Notes: generated by a model not told the origin, from the letters alone. Shown: positions 25,414 to 33,565, counted from the first letter of the stretch. The stretch: DNA of 64,000 nucleotides from Tectiglobus sp965215755 (GCA_965215755.1 OZ244119.1:6138001-6202000), one strand, 5' to 3'. Translations and numbers: made by a program.

Positions 25414-26898
25414 CTAGAGTTGGACGCGCGCAACGCCACTCATGTCCACACGTCTGCGCGGTAGGCGTGCGGCACCCTGTTTCGCGAGCCTCATGAAATG
25501 AGGCAGAGCGAAATACGGTTTGGTTTTGATAAGTAGAGGTTGGCGGTTGGCTGATATGATCAGCGCTGTATCTGCAGGCAGTGTTCTCACCTCGGACGCG
25601 TTGAGAAGATTATACTCGCGGTACTGGTCGGTGTGTTTCGTCCAGCTTTCCTTCTGACGTTCGCGAACCTTGCCTGCGATGCCTTCGAAGAATGCAGCCG
25701 TCTGCGGATCGGCGCCGGGATAAGTCATTGCCGTGTTGAAGCCGCCCTGGATCGCATAAGCTGTCTCGCGGCCGTAGCGATCTGAGAGCTGCGAGATCGA
25801 TTGCAGGACAATGGTCAGCGAACATTTGTAGGCGCGGATCGTATTTGCCGTTGAAACGAACCCTGGCAGCGTGGAGTGCCCAAATTCATCGTAGAGCACA
25901 TGCCAAGGCAGATCCGATTTGGACGGCATCTGGCGCATCGCGGCGTTGAATACGCTGCGAAAGAACACTGAGACCAGGAAGGAATAATACTCCTGATGTT
26001 GGGCAGGTGTAATGAAGTAAAGGCATGTCTTTTCGCGTCGCATGTCCTGCAACGAGAACTCGGAGACGGATGTTAACCAGGCGAGATTGCGGTTGGACAT
26101 CGCACGCAACGCTGTCAGCGCATTCAGGACGAACGACTGCACGCCCTCCGGATTGCCGGTCAGCGCACCCTTCCACTCATTCCACAGCGTTGGATCATGT
26201 GGATCGTCAGGATCGATTGAGGCATTCGACATCCAATCATTGACGGGACCACCATCAGCACCGAAGTTCTGCAACAAGAGTGTCAGGTTTGCGAGCGTGA
26301 GGACGGGTTGCCCCGTTGAACGCTCAATGTTGCGTAGTGCCTTAAGAAGAACAGCAACGAGCCTGATTGCACCTGAATTCCAAAAGGCGTCCTTGTCCTG
26401 CGGATTGCCTGCTTTGACGATGATCTCAGCAACTTGCTCGAGCTCGATGTCGTCACGGGCCTCCGCCAACGGATTGAAGCGAGCGGAAACTTCGGCATCG
26501 GCGGGATTGATAACAACGATGCGATAACCGGCGCGCTGCATGGCAGCAGACGTCGCCTTGAACACTTCCCCGCGCGGATCATTGATGATGAGCGAAGCGT
26601 TCGCCTTTCGCTTGTCGAAGACGTTCGGAATGATGTTGCGCGAGGTCTTTCCAGCTCCGGTTCGCGCCATGACAACGATGTTCTTTGAGGTCTCGTCCTC
26701 GGAAAGACGCAAGGCAAGACCATCTAAAAGAGCGCCTAAATGGTGTTTGCCGATGAAGTCCTTGTGCTGCTTTGGCTTCGCGATCTGAGCGCCCGATTTT
26801 TCGGTCAGGGCCCACTCCTTGAAGAGCCGCGTCCCACCGACGCCTATCGCCTTGAACGGGAGCGTGAATGCTGCTTTGACGGTGTCTGTCGGTTTCAT
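25414..26898 (-). CDS. VirD4/TraG-type conjugative coupling protein
   Basis: 494 residues. Walker A A-R-T-G-A-G-K-T (K84), the I-I-N-D-P-R-G-E strand, and the Walker-B-like L-Y-D-E-F-G-H-S block are present, plus the all-alpha-type L-Q-S-I-S-Q-L segment. These hexameric ATPases connect the relaxosome to a type IV channel. Long N-terminal membrane helices typical of VirD4 are not obvious, so it may be a soluble or weakly anchored short form. No type IV channel genes are in the window, so transfer would need a helper element. It starts at an ATGA overlap with the frame that runs on from mobA. Confidence 0.88.
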   Translation of the reverse strand: MKPTDTVKAAFTLPFKAIGVGGTRLFKEWALTEKSGAQIAKPKQHKDFIGKHHLGALLDGLALRLSEDETSKNIVVMARTGAGKTSRNIIPNVFDKRKANASLIINDPRGEVFKATSAAMQRAGYRIVVINPADAEVSARFNPLAEARDDIELEQVAEIIVKAGNPQDKDAFWNSGAIRLVAVLLKALRNIERSTGQPVLTLANLTLLLQNFGADGGPVNDWMSNASIDPDDPHDPTLWNEWKGALTGNPEGVQSFVLNALTALRAMSNRNLAWLTSVSEFSLQDMRREKTCLYFITPAQHQEYYSFLVSVFFRSVFNAAMRQMPSKSDLPWHVLYDEFGHSTLPGFVSTANTIRAYKCSLTIVLQSISQLSDRYGRETAYAIQGGFNTAMTYPGADPQTAAFFEGIAGKVRERQKESWTKHTDQYREYNLLNASEVRTLPADTALIISANRQPLLIKTKPYFALPHFMRLAKQGAARLPRRRVDMSGVARVQL

Positions 26899-27002
26899 AG
26901 TTGGATCTCGTTAGGGGCTAGGAACTTGGCAAGGCTCGGCCGCTTCCCGAGCGCGGTCAGCACGCGGGATTTGACGTCGCGATAGATGGATTGGAGGACG
27001 TC
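26895..27002 (-). other. 35-codon in-frame continuation of mobA after its TGA stop
   Basis: Directly after the MobA stop (TGA, 27005-27003) the same register stays open for 35 codons (starting D-V-L-Q-S-I-Y-R-D-V). It ends in a TGA that overlaps the VirD4 ATG as ATGA (26895-26898). The peptide looks protein-like, and the join is the kind seen between native operon genes. It may be the true C-terminus of MobA after a recent nonsense mutation, a readthrough product, or a small gene with an unusual start. Confidence 0.45.
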
Positions 27003-28163
27003 TCAGCGTCTCCGCGTCATGGACGCTTTCTTCGTCTTTTCACGTTCGGCACGGAGCTTTGCGATTTCGGCGCGTCGGGCATCGGCGATAATTTCGTGAT
27101 CGCTCTTCTGAGCAACCATCTTCACCTGCTCTTGCTTCCTTGGTCGCTGGCGGATTTTCGATTGCGTCTTGCCCGGTGGCGATACCTGCTGCGTGTTCTT
27201 GTTTTTCTCGCCAGCTTGCGGTGCGATGCCGACAGAGAGCGCATCGGCGAGTGAACCGACACCCTGCAGTAAACTCGCCAGATCCATGTCATTCTCCTTT
27301 CTGATCCTATTTGCTGGAGGAGTCTCACGAGCAGGACGGTCCTCCCTGTTTTGATCTTTACGCGTGGGCACTTGCTGAAGCTGGGCATACGCTAGCAGTC
27401 GTGTCTTCATTGTTTCGTAGTCGCTATCGATACCAAGGGTTGGAAGTCGGTGACGCTTGCCGGTCTTGGTATTAATTACGCCGACGATTCTTCCGCGCTG
27501 ATAGAACGTCAAGTCACGCAACTTTAATTGCTCGCGGAGCTCGTCGATCGAGCCAACGGATTGGAATACTTGAACCAAATCGTTGGCCAATGTTTCCTGC
27601 TTGGGCAATCCTCCGGTTCGCGCTTTCATTGCGGCGGCTTTCTGCGATTGTTTAGCTTTGGCTTCCTTCTCGATAGCGACTTCCTGCTTTAGTTCCGGAT
27701 AATCGGCGAGGACCCGGCGTTCCATGTCGATCGCAATCTTGCGGAACTGTGCCTTGGTCAGCGAATGACGATTGGTTCGACCCAACTCATTGGCACTGAT
27801 CAGCAGGTGCACGTGGATGTGTTCATCGTGGTCGTCATGCAGTGCACCAAGGGCGATGCAGTTTCCCGCGCGAAGGCTAGTGTATCGCGTTGCGATCTCG
27901 GTAAGCTTTGTTTTTTGTTCCTCTTTGCTCATGCCTGGCACGCAGCGGATAGAAACCACTTCGTGATAGGCGACATTCCCGTTCTTTCGCTTTCTCAAGA
28001 GCCTGGCGTTCTCCTCGAACTCCGAAATCACCTCATTGCGCGTTCGTCCAAGAAGGTTATGGTGCAGGCTATGACTCTGATCGCAGGCGGCATCGCGCAA
28101 AAGATAGTCGATGATGTCTGCGAACGATGAACCCTCCTTTCTCGCCATGCTCTTGATGATCAT
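27003..28163 (-). CDS. MobA/MobP-type conjugative relaxase
   Basis: 386 residues. The N-terminal relaxase domain has a candidate catalytic tyrosine Y20 (I-D-Y-L-L) and the histidine triad region H-D-D-H-D-E-H-I-H-V-H (109-119) that binds the metal. The C-terminal half is charged and contains a long basic helical tail (I-A-K-L-R-A-E-R). It nicks DNA at oriT and stays covalently attached. Its ATG is 3 bases after the mobC stop. The call as relaxase is secure; the exact MOB class (MOBP-like) is by motif style. Confidence 0.88.
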   Translation of the reverse strand: MIIKSMARKEGSSFADIIDYLLRDAACDQSHSLHHNLLGRTRNEVISEFEENARLLRKRKNGNVAYHEVVSIRCVPGMSKEEQKTKLTEIATRYTSLRAGNCIALGALHDDHDEHIHVHLLISANELGRTNRHSLTKAQFRKIAIDMERRVLADYPELKQEVAIEKEAKAKQSQKAAAMKARTGGLPKQETLANDLVQVFQSVGSIDELREQLKLRDLTFYQRGRIVGVINTKTGKRHRLPTLGIDSDYETMKTRLLAYAQLQQVPTRKDQNREDRPARETPPANRIRKENDMDLASLLQGVGSLADALSVGIAPQAGEKNKNTQQVSPPGKTQSKIRQRPRKQEQVKMVAQKSDHEIIADARRAEIAKLRAEREKTKKASMTRRR

Positions 28164-28166
28164 GGG

Positions 28167-28538
28167 CTATTTCAATCTGCCGCTCGTGTAGTCCACCACA
28201 TGGCTTTCGAGCGCCTTGAGCCATCGGAACAATCCGCGCTCATCGGCAACGTGTTTGATGGTGTTGGAGTGGTGGGCGAGCTGGTTGATGTTGTTCGAGA
28301 TGTTGCGGACGAGATAGCGGAAGGCATTGAGTTCGGCCTGTATGCCGGACGGAATGCGTGCCTCGCGATCCATCGAGGTGAGGAGGTACTCGCGAGCTAG
28401 CGTTGCGGGCTTCTTGCCCTCGGCTTTCGCCGCAGCTTTGAGCTTCGCGAAGTCGTCCAAAGGCAGTGTGACCTTCACTATCTTCGCGCGCTTTTTGTAG
28501 CCTGCGCGATAGCTCCTCATGTATGCCGATCTTTCCAT
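28167..28538 (-). CDS. MobC-like relaxosome accessory protein
   Basis: 123 residues. The N-terminal basic ribbon-helix-helix-like part (V-K-V-T-L-P-L-D-D-F-A-K-L-K-A-A-A) is followed by N-I-S-N-N-I-N-Q-L-A-H, the hallmark of MobC-type proteins. These bind oriT and help the relaxase open the strands. It sits first in the tight mobC-mobA pair, with the probable oriT just upstream. Confidence 0.85.
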   Translation of the reverse strand: MERSAYMRSYRAGYKKRAKIVKVTLPLDDFAKLKAAAKAEGKKPATLAREYLLTSMDREARIPSGIQAELNAFRYLVRNISNNINQLAHHSNTIKHVADERGLFRWLKALESHVVDYTSGRLK

Positions 28539-28780
28539 GCCGTTTTCCGTCAGGAACTAAGAGGGGTTTCGGGGAAGCTTCCCCGAACGGGTCCAGGGCT
28601 GGTCCTGGCAAGATGAGTTTCGGGCCGGACACTTTTCGGATTTCGGTCCGAATTGTGATCCGCTTTTCGCCCCGAATACTCAATCTTGCTTTCCTCACTC
28701 GCTCTGGCTCGTTCGGTTGTTACGTCCGTCGTTTTCTGCGCTAATCATATGAATTCGGGCCGGACGCGCAAACAAAAAAC
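28539..28780. other. Probable oriT region upstream of mobC
   Basis: The sequence upstream of mobC holds a perfect 20-bp palindrome (28568-28587), then a second dyad CCAGG/CCTGG around 28593-28608 that includes GGTCCTGGC, similar to the YATCCTG nick core of MOBP plasmids. TTCGGGCCGGAC occurs twice (about 28619 and 28753) as a direct repeat. oriT normally lies just upstream of mobC/mobA. The exact nick site is an inference. Confidence 0.5.
28568..28587. repeat. Perfect 20-bp palindrome in the probable oriT
   Basis: Arms TTCGGGGAAG and CTTCCCCGAA meet without a spacer. Such dyads are typical relaxosome-protein binding or second-strand-termination structures. Confidence 0.8.
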
Positions 28781-29085
28781 CGTTGACAAACAATGAGTTG
28801 ATTGTCTGGTTTGTTTCGATGTGTCTCTACTCAGACCAGCAGGCGTCAACAAAGCGATTAGGCGCGAGACGCGGTGGCACACAGGTGGAACACGGCGTGC
28901 GAGAAACTCAGCGCGTGAAAAAGAAAAGAACCAAATGACGCTGAGCGTCATCGCGTTTCTGACCCGGTGACGCTCAGACGTTGTCCTGGTGCATTCGGTC
29001 AGACAACCTGGCTTAGGATGAGCGATAAAACGGCCAGTTCCGAGGTTTGACGTGAACAAAAAAATGGCAGGGGTATTCTGCCTGA
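28781..29085. other. 305-bp non-coding stretch with palindromic TGACGCT repeats
   Basis: A 15-bp palindrome TGACGCT-G-AGCGTCA lies at 28936-28950 and a further TGACGCTCAG half-copy at 28968. A TTGACA hexamer is at 28783, without a good -10 element. The long minus-strand frame across this stretch is arginine/serine-rich and not convincing as a gene. A regulator-binding or replication/transfer site is possible. Confidence 0.35.
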
Positions 29086-29271
29086 TTAGTTGTCGACTCG
29101 GTGTCGTTGTCGAACTTTGCCCTCTAGCTGATATTCCGAGACCGAATAGTTCATACCGCATTCGCAACGGACAAGTGTGAGTGAAAGCTCGCCTCGCTTC
29201 TGGTTTGCTTTGCCGCAATGCGGGCAGGTGTATTGCAGCAGGCGCTCGTGCACAATTTGAACTGAGCCCAT
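29086..29271 (-). CDS. Small zinc-ribbon-like protein (61 aa)
   Basis: 61 residues with Y-T-C-P-H-C-G-K near residue 15 and V-R-C-E-C-G-M about 20 residues later, a CxxC...CxC arrangement as in small zinc ribbons. It begins 9 bases after the stop of another short Cys-rich ORF in the same direction, so the two look like a transcriptional unit. I recognise no family; DNA- or RNA-binding is a guess from the fold type. Confidence 0.5.
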   Translation of the reverse strand: MGSVQIVHERLLQYTCPHCGKANQKRGELSLTLVRCECGMNYSVSEYQLEGKVRQRHRVDN

Positions 29272-29280
29272 TGGATTGAT

Positions 29281-29457
29281 TCAGTACTTTTCAAAGAGTG
29301 GAATGCATTGCTTGCACACTGAATGCTCGCACTCTAGCGCATCAAGTGGAACCCGATGGTGTCCTTGCTTGCAATAACCAATGCGGGTGATTGCGCCATC
29401 AGTGAGTATGCTCAGCTTATGCGATGATGTCGCGCATATGCCGTTGCGCAGGCTCAT
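29281..29457 (-). CDS. Small Cys/His-rich protein (58 aa)
   Basis: 58 residues. I-G-Y-C-K-Q-G-H-H (residue 26 onward) and E-C-E-H-S-V-C-K-Q-C near the C-terminus give a treble-clef- or ribbon-like set of Cys/His ligands. The ATG is at 29457. It stands between two other short ORFs with gaps of 15 and 9 bases. The Cys spacing and the tight packing argue that it is real; the function is unknown. Confidence 0.45.
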   Translation of the reverse strand: MSLRNGICATSSHKLSILTDGAITRIGYCKQGHHRVPLDALECEHSVCKQCIPLFEKY

Positions 29458-29472
29458 GCGTGCATGAAATTT

Positions 29473-29604
29473 TCACGCCTCAAGATCAACTCCGAACAGC
29501 TCAAACTGAGTGCCGTTATCCGTTTGAAGGTCAATGCTGAAGTCAGAGTTCTTGTTCGTGCAATACTCGATGGCACGTTGTAATTCGGTAGCGGTCAATA
29601 TCAC
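29473..29604 (-). CDS. Small acidic protein (43 aa), GTG start
   Basis: The frame begins with GTG at 29604 and reads as an amphipathic helix (L-T-A-T-E-L-Q-R-A-I-E-Y) and a short beta-like tail ending L-F-G-V-D-L-E-A. It is the first of three closely spaced small ORFs. The IS3 element begins 39 bases upstream and probably separates the unit from its native promoter. No ribosome-binding site is clear. Confidence 0.35.
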   Translation of the reverse strand: MILTATELQRAIEYCTNKNSDFSIDLQTDNGTQFELFGVDLEA

Positions 29605-29715
29605 GCTTCAGGTCGCATCTATGAGTTCTTTCATAGTCAAATATGTCCGTCGTCACATAATCTGGAACAGTTGAGCGTTTGATCTAAGCGAGTGATTGGC
29701 TCATCGTTTTCAAAG

Positions 29716-30696
29716 TTATGCTACGGCGTTGCGATGTTGCAAGCGCCGTGTTTCGAATGTCTTTCGTTTGATCCTTTCTCTCTCCAGCAAGATGATCTTG
29801 TTACGACCGAAGTAGACGTCTGCGGGCGTCACGTTGTTGAGGCTTTCGTGGTAGCGCTCGTGATTGTAGTGGGTCACGAATGCTTCGATGCTTGCCTTTA
29901 GATCCCCGGGCAGAAAGTAGTTCTCCAACAGCACGCGGTTTTTCAAAGTTTGATGCCATCGCTCGATTTTTCCCTGCGTCTGAGGATGGTATGGCGCACC
30001 ACGAACATGATCCATCGATTGATCGTCGAGCCATTCTGCCAGATCACCAGAGATGTACGATGAACCATTGTCCGACAGAAGTCGCGGTCGATGTCTGACG
30101 TTGACTTTGTCACAACCTGACGCCTCCAATGCAAGTTCAAGCGTGTCAGTGACGTCACTGGCTTTCATGGTAGTGCATAACTTCCAAGCGATGATGTAAC
30201 GCGAGTAATCATCAAGGACGGTCGAGAGATAGAACCATCCCCAGCCGATGACTTTGAGGTAGGTGAAGTCTGTCTGCCAAAGCTGATTGATCGCCGTTGT
30301 TTTGTCGTGGAACTCATCAGCAGCCTTGACGACGGCGAACGCGGGACTTGTGATGAGGTCGAGCGCTTTGAGTATTCGATAGACGGAAGACTCGGATACG
30401 AAGTAGCTCCGAGTATCTGTGAACTTCACCGCCAGCTCGCGCGGCGTCAGTTCTGGCTCTTCGAGTGCGAAGTCGACAATTTGCTCTCGGACATCGTCCG
30501 GGATGCGGTTCCAGACGTGGCCAGGCATCGGCTTTCGATCTTCTAATGCATCAAGTCCACCGGTGAGATACCGGTCATACCAACGATAGAAAGTCGTACG
30601 TGGGATGCCGAGCGTATCCAATGTGCGTTTTGCTGGCAGATGTGATTGCTCGACAAGGCGAATAATCTCCAGCTTCTCCGTCGCGGGATACCTCAT
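29716..30696 (-). CDS. IS3-family transposase OrfB (DDE integrase core), copy 1
   Basis: 326 residues. An N-terminal helix-turn-helix (L-P-A-K-R-T-L-D-T-L-G-I-P-R) precedes an rve-type core with W-Q-T-D-F-T-Y (first D), L-S-D-N-G-S-S (second D) and G-K-I-E-R-W-H-Q (E). It overlaps orfA by 4 bases (ATGA). An A7 run near the end of orfA could also allow frameshifting. Identical to copy 2. Confidence 0.92.
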   Translation of the reverse strand: MRYPATEKLEIIRLVEQSHLPAKRTLDTLGIPRTTFYRWYDRYLTGGLDALEDRKPMPGHVWNRIPDDVREQIVDFALEEPELTPRELAVKFTDTRSYFVSESSVYRILKALDLITSPAFAVVKAADEFHDKTTAINQLWQTDFTYLKVIGWGWFYLSTVLDDYSRYIIAWKLCTTMKASDVTDTLELALEASGCDKVNVRHRPRLLSDNGSSYISGDLAEWLDDQSMDHVRGAPYHPQTQGKIERWHQTLKNRVLLENYFLPGDLKASIEAFVTHYNHERYHESLNNVTPADVYFGRNKIILLERERIKRKTFETRRLQHRNAVA

Positions 30697-31055
30697 GTGT
30701 CGTTGCCCCCACTTCCGATCATGCTTTTTTTGAGCAGCCGAAGTTCCAGGGCCTGCTCCGCGACAACCTCCTTGAGGTGTAGCGCTTCGCGTCGTAGATC
30801 CTTCACTTCATCAGAGGTCGCTGCCCGTGCGGTATCACCGGCTAGCCGCTTTTTGCCAGCCTCCAAGAACTCCTTTGACCAGCTGTAGTACATGCCCTGT
30901 GCGATACCTTCCTGACGGCACAGCTCGGCAATGCTGTCTTCGCCGCGCAGTCCTGCAAGGACGATCCTGATCTTCTCCTCGGATGAATATCGCTTCCGAG
31001 TTTGACGCCGGATGTCTTTGACGGTGCGGTCAGAAGCTTCAGTTCTACGTCCCAT
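30693..31055 (-). CDS. IS3-family OrfA (transposase DNA-binding subunit), copy 1
   Basis: 120 residues: a basic N-terminus, a helix-turn-helix (S-I-A-E-L-C-R-Q-E-G-I-A) and a leucine-zipper-like C-terminal coiled coil (L-H-L-K-E-V-V-A-E-Q-A-L-E-L). It binds the terminal repeats and pairs with OrfB. Identical to copy 2. Confidence 0.92.
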   Translation of the reverse strand: MGRRTEASDRTVKDIRRQTRKRYSSEEKIRIVLAGLRGEDSIAELCRQEGIAQGMYYSWSKEFLEAGKKRLAGDTARAATSDEVKDLRREALHLKEVVAEQALELRLLKKSMIGSGGNDT

Positions 31056-31173
31056 GTGGCACTCCTCAGTGGTGAGGATGAGCCTAGAAACACTCAGTTA
31101 AAAAATGATCTCAGAAGGTTCCAGGGGGGCTGACGTCAGACAATTGTCAATGAAGCAAACACGAGAGAGCGAC

Positions 31174-32040
31174 ATGAACACGCAAGTAATCGACAAATCT
31201 GCAGGCGCGCCGGGCGCGAGCCTAGCGCAAAGCGACGGCCAAACGATCGGAATAGGCAAAGGGTTTTCGGCCCAAAGCTACAAGCACACTGACTTTTCAG
31301 GGCTGATGGACCCGCTGATCATGGTGGATCACTTCGTCAAGACCAAGCCTACCTTCGGGACACATGCCCACGCCGGGCTATCTGCGGTGACGGTGATGTT
31401 CGAAGACAGCGAAGGCGCATTTCACAATCGCGACTCTCTCGGCAACAACATCGATTTAGCGCCTGGCGATCTTTATTGGTTCAAGGCTGCGCGCGGGGCG
31501 CTCCACAATGAAGAGCCACGTCCTGGCGCAAGGACCCACGCGCTTCAAGTATTCGTCAATCTGTCTGCAGAAAGGCGTCATGACGCGCCTGCTGCATTCC
31601 ATGTCCTGGCGAAAGACATTCCACGAATCTCCGGGGACCGGGCCAAGGCCCGGCTTGTTCTCGGCAACAGCAACGGTATTGCGGGTGCGGCTGCACCAGA
31701 CGTTGCGCTGACTCTTCTTGATATCGACCTCCAGGCCGGCGGACGCTTCCTGCATCAAGGTGAAAGCGATCAACACGCATGGATCCTTGCCATTGAGGGG
31801 GCGATTACCGTTGCGTCGGGGGTGAAAACAACAGTCCTGCAACCTGGTACGGCTGTCGCTTTCGCAGACGCCTCAGACATCTCGATTTCCTCTGAACTTG
31901 CCGCACATGCTGTTCTGTTTTGCGGACACCCACTGCGGGAAGCCTTTGTTCAACGCGGCCCATTTGCAATGGGCAGCGAAGCCGAACTTGATGCCGCTGA
32001 AGCCGACTATCGCGCCGGCCTTCTTGGCTCCATCGACTGA
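31174..32040 (+). CDS. Pirin-family bicupin protein
   Basis: 288 residues from the ATG at 31174, chosen because GAGAG precedes it. An N-terminal cupin has H-T-D-F-S-G-L-M-D-P and the metal-binding H-A-H-A-G-L-S pair, followed by L-H-N-E-E-P; a C-terminal cupin follows. This is the pirin fold, often a quercetinase-like dioxygenase or redox-linked regulator in the cytoplasm. It is first in a rightward set with isochorismatase, NmrA and DUF1772 genes. The IS end lies 31 bases upstream of the start, so the native promoter has been lost and any expression probably comes from the IS. Confidence 0.82.
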   Translation: MNTQVIDKSAGAPGASLAQSDGQTIGIGKGFSAQSYKHTDFSGLMDPLIMVDHFVKTKPTFGTHAHAGLSAVTVMFEDSEGAFHNRDSLGNNIDLAPGDLYWFKAARGALHNEEPRPGARTHALQVFVNLSAERRHDAPAAFHVLAKDIPRISGDRAKARLVLGNSNGIAGAAAPDVALTLLDIDLQAGGRFLHQGESDQHAWILAIEGAITVASGVKTTVLQPGTAVAFADASDISISSELAAHAVLFCGHPLREAFVQRGPFAMGSEAELDAAEADYRAGLLGSID

Positions 32041-32085
32041 CAACTCAAACCCACTGCTCAGGACCAATCTTGAAAGGAGAAGACC

Positions 32086-32703
32086 ATGACTTTCCTATAT
32101 AACCCAACGCCCTTGAGCCGAGACAACGCTGCCTTGGTGCTCGTCGACCATCAGGTCGGTCTGATGACTGGCATCCGCGACTATTCCATTGCCGAATTGA
32201 AGCACAACGTCGTCGGGCTGGCTAAGGCTGCGAAGGCGCTCAACCTGCCAATCGTTACAACGACGACATCGTCAGAGGCGCTTTGGGGGCCAGCCTTTCC
32301 AGAACTTGCAGAGGCTTTGCCGGGGCAACCTTTCATCGACCGGACAAGCGTGAATGCCTGGGATGATGCACGGGTTGCCGAGGCCATCCGCGCAACCGGG
32401 CGAAGTAAACTGATCTTTGCAGGTGTGTCACTGGAGGTCTGTGCTGCATTCCCGGCAATGCGCGCCGTTCGCGAAGGGTTCGAGGCCTACGTCGCAGTCG
32501 ATGCAAGCGGAACGTTTAATACGACTAAACGTGAGACCGCTCTTGAGCGTTTGTCACAAGCCGGTGTCGTCGTCGCCGATGGCGCAAGCCTCATGGTTGA
32601 AATTCTTGCAGACAATGCAAGCGCAGAAGCAGGTGATGTGTACGCAGCACTTGGCATGGACTGGTCAATACTTGTCGGCCAAGTCCGTAGCAGCGCAGCA
32701 TAG
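32086..32703 (+). CDS. Isochorismatase-family cysteine hydrolase
   Basis: 205 residues. The catalytic triad of the family is visible: D in L-V-D-H-Q-V-G, K in G-R-S-K-L-I-F-A-G and C in L-E-V-C-A-A-F, with the cis-peptide G-V-S just before. These enzymes hydrolyse amide or vinyl-ether bonds of small molecules (YcaC/nicotinamidase type). GAAAGGAG precedes the start. Genes of this type often travel with pirin and DUF1772 genes. The substrate is unknown. Confidence 0.85.
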   Translation: MTFLYNPTPLSRDNAALVLVDHQVGLMTGIRDYSIAELKHNVVGLAKAAKALNLPIVTTTTSSEALWGPAFPELAEALPGQPFIDRTSVNAWDDARVAEAIRATGRSKLIFAGVSLEVCAAFPAMRAVREGFEAYVAVDASGTFNTTKRETALERLSQAGVVVADGASLMVEILADNASAEAGDVYAALGMDWSILVGQVRSSAA

Positions 32704-32722
32704 CATCGAAAGGCAAACAAAA

Positions 32723-33550
32723 ATGACGGACCAACCTATCCTTGTTATCGGCGCCACTGGAAAAACCGGCGCACGCGTTGCCAGAAAACTTGAAGCCAAA
32801 GGACTGCCCGTCCGGTACGGCGCGCGGCGCTCTACCACGCCGTTCGATTGGGAAGATCCGGCCACATGGGCGCCCGTTCTCAGCGGCATCGCCAAAGCCT
32901 ATGTGACTTTCTTCCCCGATCTGGCTTTCCCGGGCGCGGTGGAAAAGCTGGAGGCCTTTACGAAAGTTGCAGCGGAGAACAAGCTTGAGCACATCGTGCT
33001 GCTGTCGGGCCGCGGCGAGCATTTTGCCAACCTGGGCGAGGAAATCGTTCGCAACTCGGGCGTTCCGTTCACCATTGTTCGGGCCGCATGGTTTGCACAG
33101 AATTTCAGCGAAGGATATTTGCGCGACCCGATACTTGGCGGGGTGCTGCCGATGCCGGGAGGCGACGTTGCCGAGCCGATTATCGACATCGACGATATCG
33201 CTGACGTAGTGGTAGCGGCATTGACTGAAGATGGTCATCTCGGCATGCGATACGAGGTAACTGGTCCGCGACTGCTTACCTTTACCGAGATGGCCGAAGT
33301 GCTGTCCAGCACTTTGGGCCGCAGGGTTCAGCATATTCCGATCTCGTTCGATGAGTTCCACGACAATGTCACAGCGTCGGGAGGTGAGTTTGTGGCCGAC
33401 GTCTTCACCGCGATTGCGCGTGAAACACTAGATGGCCGCAATGCCCACACATCCGATGGTGTTGAGCGGGCCCTGGGTCGTAAGCCACGGGACTTCTCGG
33501 AGTTTGCGCAGACCGCAATGGTCGCCGGTGTCTGGTCTAGGGCTGCATGA
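32723..33550 (+). CDS. NmrA-family NAD(P)-binding protein / atypical SDR
   Basis: 275 residues from the ATG at 32723 (AAAGG upstream). The nucleotide motif V-I-G-A-T-G-K-T-G-A-R lies near residue 9, and the N-terminal half is a Rossmann fold without the usual YxxxK. This matches NmrA-like sensors and NAD(P)H:quinone-oxidoreductase-like proteins. It starts 19 bases after the isochorismatase stop, so it is co-transcribed. The likely role is redox sensing or quinone reduction. Confidence 0.82.
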   Translation: MTDQPILVIGATGKTGARVARKLEAKGLPVRYGARRSTTPFDWEDPATWAPVLSGIAKAYVTFFPDLAFPGAVEKLEAFTKVAAENKLEHIVLLSGRGEHFANLGEEIVRNSGVPFTIVRAAWFAQNFSEGYLRDPILGGVLPMPGGDVAEPIIDIDDIADVVVAALTEDGHLGMRYEVTGPRLLTFTEMAEVLSSTLGRRVQHIPISFDEFHDNVTASGGEFVADVFTAIARETLDGRNAHTSDGVERALGRKPRDFSEFAQTAMVAGVWSRAA

Positions 33551-33565
33551 TCCCACCACAACACA

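Larger units (their letters stand above)
29644..31142 (-). mobile_element. IS3-family insertion sequence, copy 1 (1499 bp)
   Basis: The boundaries come from comparison with the inverted copy at 47486-48984. The element starts TGTCCGTCGTCA at 29644 and ends in the complement of TGTCTGACGTCA at 31142, which form the terminal inverted repeats. It carries orfA and orfB. The flanking triplets (ATA and ATT) do not match, so no target duplication is seen. Together with the other copy it brackets 16.3 kb of cargo. Confidence 0.92.

Noticed and set aside
28745..29218. 157-codon minus-strand frame over the oriT-proximal region
   Set aside because: Arg/Ser/Thr-rich low-quality translation, no start signal, and it overlaps a better zinc-ribbon ORF in another frame.
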